NCBI GenBank assembly: GCA_024195265.1
Contig: JAJLRJ010000001.1
Location: forward strand, 1,256,410 to 1,320,409
Length of the DNA stretch: 64,000 nt
From: Dendrophyllia cribrosa
Lineage: Eukaryota; Cnidaria; Anthozoa; Scleractinia; Dendrophylliidae
Direction: 5' to 3'
This document shows positions 54,701 through 64,000 of this stretch, one piece after another; within the stretch, counting starts at the first letter, position 1, and every line of letters starts with the position of its first letter. The position numbers and the translations under genes were made by a program. The notes beneath the pieces are model-generated. The model was not told where the DNA came from and did no database searches. It saw only the letters and a program-made list of their open reading frames with translations.

Positions 54701-57658
54701 TGATCTATTCTGCATATTTCATTGTTCTGAAATGACACCTGTACGCGAATTCCAGTCTAGCACGGGCGGAACCAAAACGCTTGATTAACTTCCGAAGACC
54801 TGCCGATTATGGTAATTCATCAGTCCTGGCAATGTGTTCATGAAATAACAGGTGAGCTGTTGAACATCAACGTTAAACACGTAATTGACCTAAAAATAGC
54901 AAGAGCATGCCGCAAACAGAAAACAGAAATTTTTACTCACTGTCAAGGCAGCAATTATTTCCCTTATTAAAAGACGTGAAAAACGCTACAATAAGCGTGT
55001 CTAACAGAAGAGTTTATTACCATAATCGGCAGGTCTTCGGAAGTTAATCAAGCGTTTTGGTTCCGCCCGTGCTAGACTGGAATTCGCGTGCAGGTGTCAT
55101 TTCAGAACAATGAAATATGCAGAATAGATCATGAATTGTAAACATCTCGGAGAACAAGAAATCTCTGAAAATACTAGCGCGCATGTTACCAACTCGACGT
55201 TCAGCGTACAAGTCTCACAGCATTTCAACCAACACGAAATTTGGAGACTAAGTAAAAGAAGGTCCAAATTTATAGTTCGCTTATTCTTGGGAAATTCTAT
55301 CTCAGATTTTTAAAATAAGCGAGGTCATAAGATTCTCTGCTCGTTTGTTGCAAAAACATCGTAAATTTCGATTATTATAACTCGGCACAGGGAAAAATCC
55401 AAAACCGTCAATCCGCCAAAAGAGCCAAACAAATAAGGTACAATAGTTGTTCTTATGAATGAGTAAAGTTGAAATCGGCATTAGGTCCTCGATCTCTCAG
55501 TTTGGGGTGAAATACAACAAACTTTGATATTTTACCAAATTTAACCCTAAAATAAGTAAACTCGCGCCATTCAAAAATCCTCTCACAGAAGTTAACCAAA
55601 CTTGGCTAAAATGTGTGCATTGTGGTACTCTTTCAGTCCCCAAGAGCGAGTTACCAAAATTTCTCATACAGGCCGACGGCGGCCTCACAAGTAAAACTAC
55701 GCCTAGCAACGTATCGTTGCCAAGGACGCTTCGATCGCAAAAAATACAACTGAAATGGAAACTTCAATTTTTCCCTAGTAAGTGTGTGCCATGAGTATTT
55801 AGGTAAATACTGAATAAGATATCCAAATACGTGATTGAAAAAGAGTGGTCGGCACAGAAAAAAACACCATCGAGCCACCTTAAACCGTTTTCTCAGCTCA
55901 GTAAACACAGCAAAACATCAAAGTGTTTTCCCAGCTGACGTGACATTCGGCCGTGTAACCGCGCGAAAAAAAAAGCCTCGCTTTGGTTTCAACATGACGT
56001 CGTACGCGCATGTTTTGCGACGTCATACGCGCCCGCGAGCTAGTCCTGCGCGACGGAGCTACCTGCGCGACGGAGGGCGGAGGGCACACGCGCGCCCGCG
56101 AAACATTCCGCTAGCCATGACCATGAAAAATGACGGGCTAGGTTCTATGAGTATGGGGCTGCGCAGCCGGGCCTTCGGCCCGGCGAGTGCTCCGCTATGA
56201 ATATCTGCTGTTTGAGAGAGATTGTTTGAGATATATTACTTCACGATTCTATACCATTGTGAATCAGCTGTATGTCCTCAACCAATGAGAAAAAATTATT
56301 TTTCACAGGAGTGGACACTGCAGAGGAAGTGCCTTCTAGCTTACTATTAAACGACCAAGTGGTAAGAAAATTATTGATTTGTTTTGTTCTATTTGGGCTG
56401 TGTAACCGGTAACATTATGAGTCCAGAATAATAAAGTTAACAGAATGCATGTCGCATGTGGTGTTTTTTGTGCTTGGTAAAATCAAAGGACGGCTCCAGA
56501 AAAGGTCTTCCAGCTTCAACTCTCAGCTGCTCAACAGCCTACATGTAAGTTGTAACAGCCTACATGTAAGTTGTAACAGCCTACATGTAAGTTGTAACAG
56601 CCTACATGTAAGTTGTAACAGCCTGCATGTAAGTTGGGCCAGTAGTTAACTGACAGCTGGCGTTGCCCACTGTTGGAAAACTGACAGCAGGCATGTTTAT
56701 ATTGTTACTGACAGTATTTCGATAAAAGCGTTACTCATCTGTTGGCTTACTGTTGGTCAACAAGCAGGTAACTGTTGATTTAATGTTGGTCAATGGTGGG
56801 TAGTTAATAGACTATTGGTGATGGTTAAAAATCATGGATCTTCCCTATTAACTGTACCCTCAACGATTGCATCAGAAAGACGAAAATAATGATACTTAAT
56901 TGAACGTTAGTTTTTAGCTTGTTTTTATTTTTCCCTTTAGGAAGACGACGGTAATGAACTGTACTGCAGGGTGTGTAACCAGTTCTTTAGCTCGATGCAC
57001 AACAAGAAGGAACACCTCTTCGGTAAACAGCATCTTAGTCAGCTGACTGGAGAATTTGAACGTGAAGCGGAACAAAATGCCGGCGGCAATGAGAAAATAG
57101 TTCAGGACACTTGTGATATACCTGTTAACGCCGATACAGTGCACGTGGGACACGGTGGACATACCCTTATACCAACTGAAACTGAACCAATGCTTTCCAT
57201 CTCACAATTCACCGAGAAGTTCTTGGAACAGAACTTGAGTAAGTAAATGTATCAGTGGATGTTCCTTGATTGGGTTAAAACAAAGTTTGTTTGTTTGAAG
57301 AGGTGTTTGGAATTGAAAAGGTTTGTTGATAAACATTTCGTCAGCTAAAATCGACATAAACACGTCATGTTATTTATTGCTTCGTAAATTAAGGAAACAA
57401 ATGACTGCTGAAGAATAATCCACTTTGGCTGAATACAACTGACACTGAAGACGCATTTGTAAAGCGTTTGTCTCAATGTGAATTAAAATATTCACAGCTA
57501 TTTACAACTCTCAGACTGATCTGTGCATTGCTTAATTTGAACAGGGTTGCAACATGTCAGGAAATGGTTAGGGAAATTCACGGTCAGATCTGATACAGTG
57601 AAAATTGATATTTTGAAGAGAAGTTGGGGAATATGGAAATTTTAACCGTTGATTCGTT

Positions 57659-57690
<32 letters not shown>

Positions 57691-59060
57691 TATAATAATA
57701 ATAATAATAATAATAATAAGTAATGATTTTAAGTAATGATCCGCATAAGAAGGATAGCGCTGAACGGCAATGCACGACGGAATGTCAACTTTTTTCATTG
57801 TTACAACTAGTGATCTCATTGGCCTAGACTCAAAAACCGCTAAAAAGTTAAGCCTTAACTTTTTAGCGGTTTTTGGGTTCAAAGTGCATTTTGTCTAATT
57901 TTGTTAAGGTTTCAAGTAATTTGAGACCCAATCGCACAACATGCAATTTTTAAAAGATATTGTATTTGGGGAACTTCACCAAAGAAGCAAAATTATTAGC
58001 TATTGTCTTCTGCTATTCTGTTGGTTGAGCACGAGCATTTCCTAAAATTTATTTGACGCAAATGGATTTTCTTTATTTTTATAATGAAATAAAATTACCA
58101 ACCATCAGCTCCTCCTCTATTATTGAAATCAAAGAAGATATTCCATGTGGGAAAGAGCCAATGCCGCAGAACAATGAAGTTTGCTATCGTTCTTATGTGG
58201 AGCATTACTTAATAGTATTCGACGCTGCTATGGTGATTCATGTAATTTCAAATGATACAGTACATGCCATGTCACATGAAATAAAACAAATTGTATTCAG
58301 TATCCGGTTTCAATAAAAATAATTAATTCAGTACAAAAGAAAAAGTTTCTTGCAAAGCACTTTATAACGTCTTGTTTTTTGTTTGCGTTCATTTATTTTC
58401 TAACAGACCGTGAGCTTGAACTGAGGGAACTTAGAAAAATGGTTCTTTCATCACAGGAGGAGAACATTTCACTTAACAAAGAAATGGAAGAATTGAAGGT
58501 ATCTTTAACTCTCACTTTGTTAATAGTTGTTTGCTTGTTTGGGTCGATATGATTTTTTGTTAGTTAGGCGCTTTTATTGACTCTTCCAGTCACGAAAAAA
58601 GAAGGGATACCATTTTCCCTTTGTCACTATGTCTAGTTTCTAATGCAGGCAAACTAAGAGATCCCGCAACGAGTAACTATAAGCATGTTTAGTGTGCCCT
58701 CAAAAAATGACAACCCCATTTGGCATACATCTGTACTTCATGGTTAACGTTATGCATGAAGCACCCGCTAAACTGCAGGGCAGATAAGTACTTCCGATTA
58801 TTATTTAGTTTGCTGTTTGCCTATTTTTCTATTCATTCATTTTGTTATTTTTTGTTTACTTGTTTATTTGTACACGTTTTATTTTTGTGGTTCAAATATA
58901 AACACGATGCTGAATTTTCTTTTTATTTTCCTTGTTGTAGAACTTGCTTCAGAAGGTCGAGGATGATCTGGGTTCCGTAAAAGCGTACGGAGCGTCACTC
59001 ACAGCTCAACTTAACAGCCTCAGAATGGTTCCAACACTGTTTGGTGTAATAAACTTTTAG
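45762..59060 (+). CDS. HMG20A: HMG20A/B-like chromatin protein with added C2H2 finger
   Basis: Ten exons: 45762-45922, 49855-49925, 51175-51449, 51712-51794, 52206-52329, 52740-52866, 56309-56361, 56941-57238, 58407-58498 and 58941-59060 (TAG). They total 1404 nt, 467 aa plus stop, in frame throughout. Residues 1-169 are polar and probably disordered. Residues about 170-280 hold a basic lead [11 protein letters not shown] and an HMG box ([40 protein letters not shown]). Residues about 305-330 hold a U1/matrin-type zinc finger, YCRVCNQFF...H(5)H. Residues about 382-467 hold [13 protein letters not shown] and a Leu/Glu coiled coil. In vertebrates HMG20A/B bind the LSD1-CoREST complex through the coiled coil and act in neuronal gene control; that role is inferred here. 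Intron 3 uses a GC donor (AAAG|GCAAGT). The symbol could equally be HMG20B, as the gene probably predates their split. Confidence 0.88.
46672..46831. repeat. Hairpin MITE with GGGGCCGGATTC ends
   Basis: The left arm (GGGGCCGGATTCACGAAGCC, then CTCCTAAG) and the right arm (reverse complement, ending GGATTCATGAAGCC on the other strand) pair over about 75 bp around a short TCTATTGT loop. It is in intron 1 of the HMG20-like gene. Confidence 0.85.
47043..47128 (+). repeat. Left member of an inverted repeat pair with 48943
   Basis: The sequence CCTCGTACCCAGGGTCTCTC ... GAGAGAGAGACCCTGGTTGG is found reversed at 48943-49027 (CCAACCAGGGTCTCTCTC ... CTGGGAACGAGG). The two flank about 1.8 kb in intron 1 that includes helicase and finger fragments and so may mark the ends of one composite insertion. 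Confidence 0.6.
47250..47456 (+). pseudogene. RecQ-like helicase N-terminal fragment
   Basis: The frame reads [20 protein letters not shown] then [12 protein letters not shown]. 'L...Q..AI..G.DV.A.LPTG.GKS' is the motif 0 and Walker A region of RecQ-type DEAH helicases. The frame ends 18 codons later without motif Ia or the DEAH box, so only a stub is present. Such helicase pieces are common as repeat cargo in coral genomes (family knowledge). It lies in intron 1 of the HMG20-like gene, same strand. Confidence 0.65.
47578..48185. mobile_element. 608-bp TIR element with TCTTAG duplication
   Basis: The ends CAGGGCCTCTGATATTACGC and GCGTAATATCAGTGGCCCTG are inverted 20-bp repeats with one mismatch. 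TCTTAG flanks both sides (47572-47577; 48186-48191), a 6-bp target-site duplication. The interior is full of the word ATTATGCG in both directions, with a subterminal repeat-like layout, and has no transposase. It is non-autonomous. It lies in intron 1 of the HMG20-like gene. Confidence 0.85.
48624..48850 (-). pseudogene. Cys-rich (ZAD-like) finger fragment
   Basis: The minus-strand frame includes [20 protein letters not shown] followed by [10 protein letters not shown] and two further Cys clusters. 'CRLC' with nearby paired Cys resembles the N-terminal zinc-associated fold of proteins encoded by coral repeats, from memory. It is cut short and lacks the downstream half. It sits near the right member of the 47.04/48.94 inverted pair, so it may belong to the same insertion as the helicase stub. 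Confidence 0.4.
48943..49027 (-). repeat. Right member of the inverted repeat pair with 47043
   Basis: CACGTGACCAGCCCCAACCA and the following CT-rich run are the reverse complement of 47043-47128, ending GGAACGAGGTTG. The CT run length differs between the two members. Confidence 0.6.
49970..50460 (-). pseudogene. LINE C-terminal fragment with 3' tail
   Basis: The minus-strand frame 50137-50385 contains [20 protein letters not shown] followed by [13 protein letters not shown]. 'F.VAAP.LWN.LP..I......FK..LKT.LF' is a frequent C-terminal signature of CR1/L2-like LINE polymerases. The segment behind it (49970-50130) is an A/T-rich tail with AATAATAAC units. It is antisense in intron 2 of the HMG20-like gene. 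Confidence 0.7.
50934..51130 (-). pseudogene. RTE-like LINE C-terminal fragment
   Basis: On the minus strand the phrase [11 protein letters not shown] is followed, after a frame change, by [19 protein letters not shown]. 'GRP..TW.R....E.........A.DR..WR' closes many RTE/BovB-like ORFs (family knowledge). It is frameshifted and short. It lies in intron 2, ending just before exon 3. Confidence 0.6.
53022..56205 (-). repeat. Repeat X, copy 1 (interrupted by a nested palindrome)
   Basis: The 920 bp at 53022-53940 and the 320 bp at 55884-56205 together match, in reverse orientation, the copies at 60272-61434 and 61437-62560. One end is TATATATAGTTAGGCTTAGC and the other is CCGGCGAGTGCTCCGCT. Shared interior landmarks include AAGCGGCTTCTGAGTATCCC and GACCGGGCTATTTTTCAATT. 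The copy is split by the 1.94-kb palindrome at a TTAA. It lies in intron 6 of the HMG20-like gene. No coding region is recognised. Confidence 0.8.
53945..55879. mobile_element. 1.9-kb foldback palindrome with TTAA duplication
   Basis: Arms of about 870 bp (53945-54815 and 55017-55879) are nearly identical inverted copies around a 201-bp loop. TTAA borders both ends (53941-53944; 55880-55883). The termini GGTGGCTCGATGGTGTTTTT match those of the 31358 element. The same 60-residue open frame occurs in each arm (54519-54701 minus; 55131-55313 plus), with no known domain. It is inserted within repeat X copy 1. Confidence 0.88.
56538..56640 (+). repeat. 21-bp tandem repeat, five copies
   Basis: The unit CCTACATGTAAGTTGTAACAG is repeated almost without change, ending in CCTGCATGTAAGTTGGGCC. 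The 21-bp period is a multiple of three and gives a false ORF. Each unit contains GTAAGT, a perfect splice-donor-like word, within intron 7 of the HMG20-like gene. Confidence 0.92.
57658..57720 (+). repeat. (AAT)n microsatellite
   Basis: About 20 AAT/ATA units with one ATT interruption lie in intron 8 of the HMG20-like gene. The minus-strand poly-Ile frame over it is an artefact. Confidence 0.95.
57831..57878. repeat. Short perfect hairpin
   Basis: CAAAAACCGCTAAAAAGTTAAG is followed by a near-perfect reverse complement ending GCGGTTTTTGGG. The arms are about 22 bp. It lies in intron 8 of the HMG20-like gene. Confidence 0.8.
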
Positions 59061-59178
59061 AAAGGCTTTTGCAGCAACCAAACTTTAAATGCATGCATGT
59101 GACAAGGGCTGGGGACTTTTCGAGTCCCCAACGCCTTTCTTTGTTACATTCAGCTTATCAACAGCAGTAGGTACAGCA

Positions 59179-59184
59179 AATAAA
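59179..59184 (+). promoter_or_regulatory. Polyadenylation signal of the HMG20-like gene
   Basis: AATAAA lies about 120 bp after the TAG stop, in the context GCAAATAAATTGG. No other AATAAA is seen between the stop and the SINE at 59.4 kb. Confidence 0.5.
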
Positions 59185-59424
59185 TTGGCAGAATTAAAGC
59201 CGAATTGACGTTGTTCCAGTTTAACATAACGTTTAAGAATGGTTGTTGTCGTTCGGTATCCGGTGTTGGGAAGCAACGTTGTGGTCATTTGCTTTCTGGT
59301 TGATCAAAGGTCCAAAGAAAAGCCTTCCTTTACACGATCAATACTGAAACGAATGTTTGGCAGTTTCTTGGTGTTGTGGATGTTGCGATCATCAAATGAC
59401 GTAAAACAAAAGATTCAAAAGACA

Positions 59425-59610
59425 CTGAGGAGGCAGCTTGGTCGAGTGGTCGAGTAGTTAGGGCGCTGGACTTCAAATCGGGAGGGCCCGAGTTCAAGTC
59501 CCGCTATGACCGGTTAAACTGGAGTTGTTTCACGGTAGACCCGAATTCAATGACTCGGCCACGCTTGTAAAAATAGCTGACTGGTCTGCCTCCTGCCAGT
59601 TGGGATTTTT
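59425..59610 (+). repeat. tRNA-derived SINE
   Basis: The head GGCAGCTTGGTCGAGTGG has a tRNA A-box, and GAGTTCAAGTCCC (59490) a B-box about 55 bp later. The two form a leucine- or serine-tRNA-like head with a long D-arm duplication (GGTCGAGTGGTCGAGTAG). A non-tRNA body with CTGGTCTGCCTCCTGCCAG follows and ends in a T-rich stretch. It lies behind the HMG20-like gene. Confidence 0.65.
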
Positions 59611-60271
59611 TTACATCTTATGTTCAATTTGCAATATTTGTTTCCTTATTTGAGTGGCGTGCCTGTAAATTAGCTGCAGCAAATTCGCTGCTGGATAGCT
59701 AAGTGCTCGTCCACTAAAAACAATGTTTATATTTTTACTGAACAATACCCACAGCACAAAACAAACACTAACCAACAATAATTTCCGCAACATCGAGAAA
59801 TACCCGAATGTTTCTTACCCTCGAAAATATCAAACAGCAAAACGTTGATTTGTTTAATACTCTACCTCAGATAACTATCCTTATCGAATGTAAATAAATG
59901 AAAATAAACAACTGAATAAATGTAAAGAAACCCTTGATGGTGGTGACTTTAATTACCCTCGGTGTATGTAACACCCTCGGTGTACGTAACACCCGTTGAT
60001 TTTCTCGAAATTTTCAAACAGCACCTCGTATAATCAAATGCTTATCAATCTAACAGTTAAGTAATTAATTAATCGCATCAATTACTACTTGGGCAGTGAG
60101 TTTCTAAAACCTTAACAGGCTTAGAGTTTTATATATAATAGAAATAGAACAATAGTAAAAGTTTAACTACACCATTTGATCGTCTAGTGTGATCATCTAT
60201 GTAATGTTTTTTACATCACTGCTAAAAAAAAGATAATGGGTAGAATAAAGGTAGAAATTATTGTTTTTTTA

Positions 60272-61434
60272 GCGGAGCACTCGCCGGGCCGAAGGCCCGG
60301 CTGCGCAGCCCCATACTCATAGAACCTGTGCCCGTCATTTTTCATGGTCATGGCTAGCGGAATGTTTCTCGCGGGCGCGCCTCCGTGACGTGTGTCCGTT
60401 GGGCAGGGCTAATTCGCGGGCGCGTATGACGTCGCAAAACATGCGCGTATGACGCCACACGCGCGGCTACACAGCCGTCAGCTCGGTAAACACTTCAGTT
60501 AAAAGTTGGATCTTTCGCGGGGTTTAGTGGAGCAGTAAAGTCGTTATTTCCCTGCATTTTTTCGCGGTTTGCTACTCAAGACTGGGATACTAAATAAGGG
60601 ATACTCGGAAGCCGCTTTAGTGGAAAAAGAAGAGCTTTAAGGGATAAAATCTTGCTTCGAGGACCTTCATACGTTTATATCAATGCGGGAGATGTTTGTT
60701 TTTATTACGGATTTCAGAACCAACGCGGAGATTTAAAGAATTTTCAAGCAAGCGAGGGACCTAAAGGTAAAACAAATTACATTTTTCGATGGGAATTTAT
60801 CTTGATATCAATCTGTGATTGACTTTTTATTTGTGTTCTCGTTAGTTTTGGGGAATTGTTTATAAACGTGTAGCTTAATAATTCGGTTGTATTAATTTCC
60901 TGAATTTCATTGAAGACACGGCTCTGCCTCGATGCGCTACAAATGTACGCGTTTTGCTTTTAAACATAAACTAATGGAGATTTCAATAAAATTTTTCGAA
61001 AAAAGATTGTGTTATCCATTTTTAAGTGTTTGTTCATTCATTACATAGACTGAAAAGCGATTTTATGTAAACAAAACAAGACTTAGATTTTATACTCGCG
61101 TTGCCTTATGCAAATATGTTTGTGTATTTTTGATTTCCAAATCAGTTTCTCGGGCATTTTTTGACAAGCAACAACTGTATTTTATTCGGAAAATAGTCGT
61201 AATAGTTATTCTAGACAGAGAAAAAGTTGTTTTTGTGAACTTTTGTACGGTCTAAATGTACTCTGCAGACGGTCGGGTAATAACCTAACTGTTTTTGAGA
61301 ATTGCTAAAATTGAAAAATAGCCCGGTCGTCAATCTTAATTCTTGTGTTTCCGACCTTTCACCTTAGTTAAGTTTCACCTTTATAAGCTTGTTCAAAGTG
61401 CTACACTGTTATAGGCTCAGCCTATCTATATATA
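60272..61434 (+). repeat. Repeat X, copy 2
   Basis: It begins AGCGGAGCACTCGCCGGGCC and ends AGGCTCAGCCTATCTATATA. It has the same landmarks as copy 1 but in the opposite orientation, and is uninterrupted, giving the native length as about 1.16 kb. The GC-rich head contains a perfect small hairpin GCCGGGCCGAAGGCCCGGC. No coding region is recognised. Confidence 0.85.
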
Positions 61435-61436
61435 TT

Positions 61437-62560
61437 AGAACCCATGCTCGACATTTTTCATGGTCATGGCCAGCGGAATGTTTCGCGGGCGGCGTCTTTA
61501 CATGTGTGTTCGTCCGTCCGTCCGAGCGTACGCCACACGCGCGGCTAGCAGCTGTCAGCTCGGTAAACACTTTTTAAAGTTTTAAAAAAGTTGGATCTTT
61601 CGCAGTGTTTAGCTGAGCAGTAAAGTCGTTACTTCTCTACATTTTTTCGCGGTTTGCTACTCAAGACAGGGATACTAATTAAGGGATACTCAGAAGCCGC
61701 TTTAGTGGAAAAAGAAGAGCTTTCGAGGATAAAATCTTGCTTCGAGGAACCCTCATACGTTTTTATCAATGCGGGGAGATGCCTTGTTTTTATTACGGAT
61801 TTCAGGACCGAAGAAGCGGAGTTTTAATGAATTTCCAAGCAGTCTAGTGACTTAAAGGTAAAACAAAATACATTTTTCGATGGGAATTTATGCTGATATC
61901 AATCTGTGATTGACTTTTTCTTTGTGTTCTCGCTAGTTTTGGAGATTTGTTTATGAAACGTTCTCAAATTCACTCGTTTTGATTTCTTTCATCGAAGACA
62001 GCTCGGCCTCTATGAGCTATAAATATATGGTTCGCGTTTTGCTTTTCAACATAAACTAATGGAGATTTGAATAAAATTTTTCGAAAGAAGATTGTGTTGT
62101 CCATTTTTATGTGTTTGTTCATTCATTACATAGGTTGAAAAGCGATTTTATGTAAACAAAACAAGACTTGAATTTTATTATTGTTCTAACTTCACTCGCG
62201 TGGCCGTATGCAAATATGTTTGTGTATTTTTGGCAATTTTGATTTCCAAATCAGTTTCTCAGGCATTTTTTGACAAGCAACAACTGTATTTTTTTAACAG
62301 TAGTCGTAATAGTTATTCTAGACGGAGAAAAAGTTGTTTTTGTGAACTTTTGAACGGTCTAAATGTACTGTGCAGACGGTTGGGTAATACTGTTTTTGAG
62401 AATTGCTAAAATTGAAAAATAGCCCGGTCGTCAATATTAATCTTAATTCTTGTGCTTCCGACCTTTCACCTATAAGTTAAGTTTCATCTTGGTTAAGCTT
62501 GTTCAGAGGGTCTTCAGAGGGCGCCGCTGTTAGGCTAAGCCTAACTATATATATTAATTG
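61437..62560 (+). repeat. Repeat X, copy 3 (head shortened)
   Basis: It follows copy 2 directly, in the same orientation. It lacks the first hairpin part and starts at AACCCATGCTCGACATTTTT; the rest runs in parallel to GGCGCCGCTGTTAGGCTAAG CCTAAC and TATATATATTA. Copies 2 and 3 form a tandem pair. Confidence 0.8.
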
Positions 62561-62825
62561 TATGCCTCTTTGAACAATTGGACGAGTATGCTAAATTATG
62601 TAGATTTTCTTGTAGGAATACACTGTAGTACGCTGTATTATGTAGATTTATTTGTAGTACCTGAGCAATAAGTAAAAAAAAAAACACCAATGGTTTTCAT
62701 TTCAGCAAGAAAATATTCACGTGGTCTCTGAACAGATGGATTGCACATTATAACACAGTATACCCAAAACCATCCTCTAAATATATCTTACGAAATAATA
62801 GATCTTTAAAGAATAGATCTTTTAA

Positions 62826-62996
62826 GAAAAAAAATACCAAACAATGGATGTTTACTAAGGTTACTTGTCATGTATCCAGTATTCCATCGTATCGTTTATG
62901 CTTTATTCCGACGGAGATCTTTTAAGATTTGGTATTTAAAAATACCAAACAATGGATGTTTACAAAGGTTACTTGTCATGTATGCAGTATTAATAA
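62826..62996 (+). repeat. Direct duplication of 58 bp
   Basis: AAATACCAAACAATGGATGTTTAC followed by AAGGTTACTTGTCATGTATC occurs at 62826-62884 and again, with two changes, at 62938-62996. The spacer is about 54 bp. Confidence 0.85.
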
Positions 62997-63520
62997 TAAT
63001 TATAATAATAAGCAATTTTTATAGCACCATTTCCCAAAGTTCAATGACGCTTTACATAAAATCAATTAAAACTAAATACTCATTAAAAAAAACAAAGTAT
63101 CACTAAAAATTAATTATTTAAATATGCTTGTTTAAAAAGCCAAGTTTTCATTTTTTTTTTTTAAGTGTTAGTGGTTGTACATCGATTGGTAACATGTTTC
63201 ATACCCTGGGGTTCCATACCCTGGGATTCCATAAAGTTGGTGCACCAACAACAAAATATCGCCCACCATAAGTACTAAGATTGAATCGCGGCTTCTGGAG
63301 AACATTTTTTCCAGAAGATCGAAGGGTGGCTAGTAGGATAATATGGCATCAGAAGGTCCGTAATGTATTTAGGAGCTTTGCCATGGAGTGCTTTATGGGT
63401 GATAAGTAAAATTTTGAAAACAATCCTCTGTTCAATAGGCAGCCAGTGCAGACTCTTAAGTAGTGAAGTGACATGATCATATTTACCTTTGAGATAAATA
63501 AGTCTAGAGCACAGTTAAGA
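62997..63520 (-). repeat. Interspersed repeat, LINE-tail-like
   Basis: It begins with (AAT)n and GCAATTTTTATAGCACCATT, then continues through TTCATACCCTGGGGTTCCAT (a 20-bp unit repeated twice) and GAGTGCTTTATGGGTGATAA. The layout (A/T tail, then a reversed degraded coding-like body with CACCATAAG) parallels 49970-50460, so it is probably another LINE 3' piece. No readable frame remains. Confidence 0.5.
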
Positions 63521-64000
63521 ACAAGTTATCGTTTATGGTTTATGCTTTTTTTACGACGATTCCACATTTAGGTGGATATTCCCAGGGTGGCCAGTCGATA
63601 ATCGGTGTTTCAATCGATACTAACTGACATACTAATTAGTTAATTGATATCTATTGGTATCGCATGAAAAAATGTATGCTATCGATTGTCAAAACGTGAC
63701 AGTATAACTTCCAAGTTAGGCAACGTGCTTTTTAAATTGCCTTTATTTTTTATAACTGACGCATTTTGTTTTCAAGATTTGAAGTGTGTTACCGTTTCGC
63801 AGTTATGGAAAGTTTCTTGTTTTGCAAACCCGTCTTATGGTAGATCAAAGTACAGACCAGAGGATAGAATAAAGCGCAACAATCAAAACCAATATGACAA
63901 ATGAAAATCCTTTCCAATTTTACAAGCTGTGAATGATATTCAAAGTCGATGCCAATGGGTGAAAGGTCCCAAAAAATGTACCTCATTGATTGTCCGATGA
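63521..64000. other. No gene seen to window end
   Basis: The open frames at 63686-63904 (plus) and 63789-63986 (minus) overlap and have no motif. The phrase TATCGATTG/AATCGATAC occurs several times near 63590-63690 as short inverted words. Confidence 0.4.

Noticed and set aside
54519..55313. Duplicated 60-aa protein gene
   Set aside because: The two identical frames are mirror images in the arms of one palindrome; no domain and no splice or promoter context.
57568..57882. 104-aa frame with a poly-isoleucine run
   Set aside because: Reading of an (AAT)n microsatellite.

Overview
The window looks like nuclear DNA of an anthozoan, most likely a stony coral, although no taxonomic marker proves it. 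The reasons are: AT-rich sequence; genes split into short, mostly phase-1 exons by GT-AG introns; a tandem family of secreted astacin zinc proteases; and dense interspersed repeats (hairpin MITEs, tRNA-derived SINEs, LINE tails, homopolymer C/G tracts). There is no rRNA, CRISPR array, operon or prokaryotic gene. All exon models were made by eye from splice signals, reading phase and family motifs.

Layout. Positions 1-10.3 kb are repeat-rich and gene-poor, with palindromic MITEs, a G-rich minisatellite and one decayed cysteine-peptidase fragment. Positions 10.3-42.1 kb hold a head-to-tail minus-strand array of four astacin units. In transcription order they are ASTL-1 (42107-37266, complete, 319 aa), ASTL-2 (35223-27814, complete, 353 aa), ASTL-3 (23759-15443, complete, 442 aa) and ASTL-4 (15042-10318, intact catalytic exons but no visible signal-peptide exon). 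Each has an FEGD zymogen switch, the HExxHxxGFxHE zinc site and a Met-turn, so they encode secreted, zinc-dependent endopeptidase zymogens. ASTL-4 lies only 0.4 kb behind ASTL-3 and is phase-compatible with it, so a fused two-protease transcript is possible. A worn astacin exon lies behind ASTL-2. Introns carry nearly all the mobile DNA.

Positions 43.6-44.2 kb hold a minus-strand 214-aa ORF of unknown function, with a diverged copy of its 3' end behind it. Positions 45.8-59.1 kb hold a ten-exon plus-strand gene for an HMG20A/B-like chromatin protein of 467 aa. It has an HMG box, then a U1-type C2H2 zinc finger, then the family's C-terminal coiled coil. Its introns contain a RecQ-like helicase fragment, a 608-bp TIR element, LINE tails, and a 1.9-kb near-perfect palindrome nested inside a copy of an uncharacterised repeat called X here. 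Two more X copies lie behind the gene (60.3-62.6 kb), the nearer one inverted relative to the intronic copy.

The proteases and the HMG20-like regulator show no functional link beyond being neighbours. The least ordinary material is the ASTL-3/ASTL-4 junction, the shared basic C-terminal module of ASTL-2 and ASTL-3, the zinc finger inside the HMG20-like protein, the TTAA-flanked element carrying a spliced exonuclease gene, and the nested palindrome system in the HMG20-like gene.
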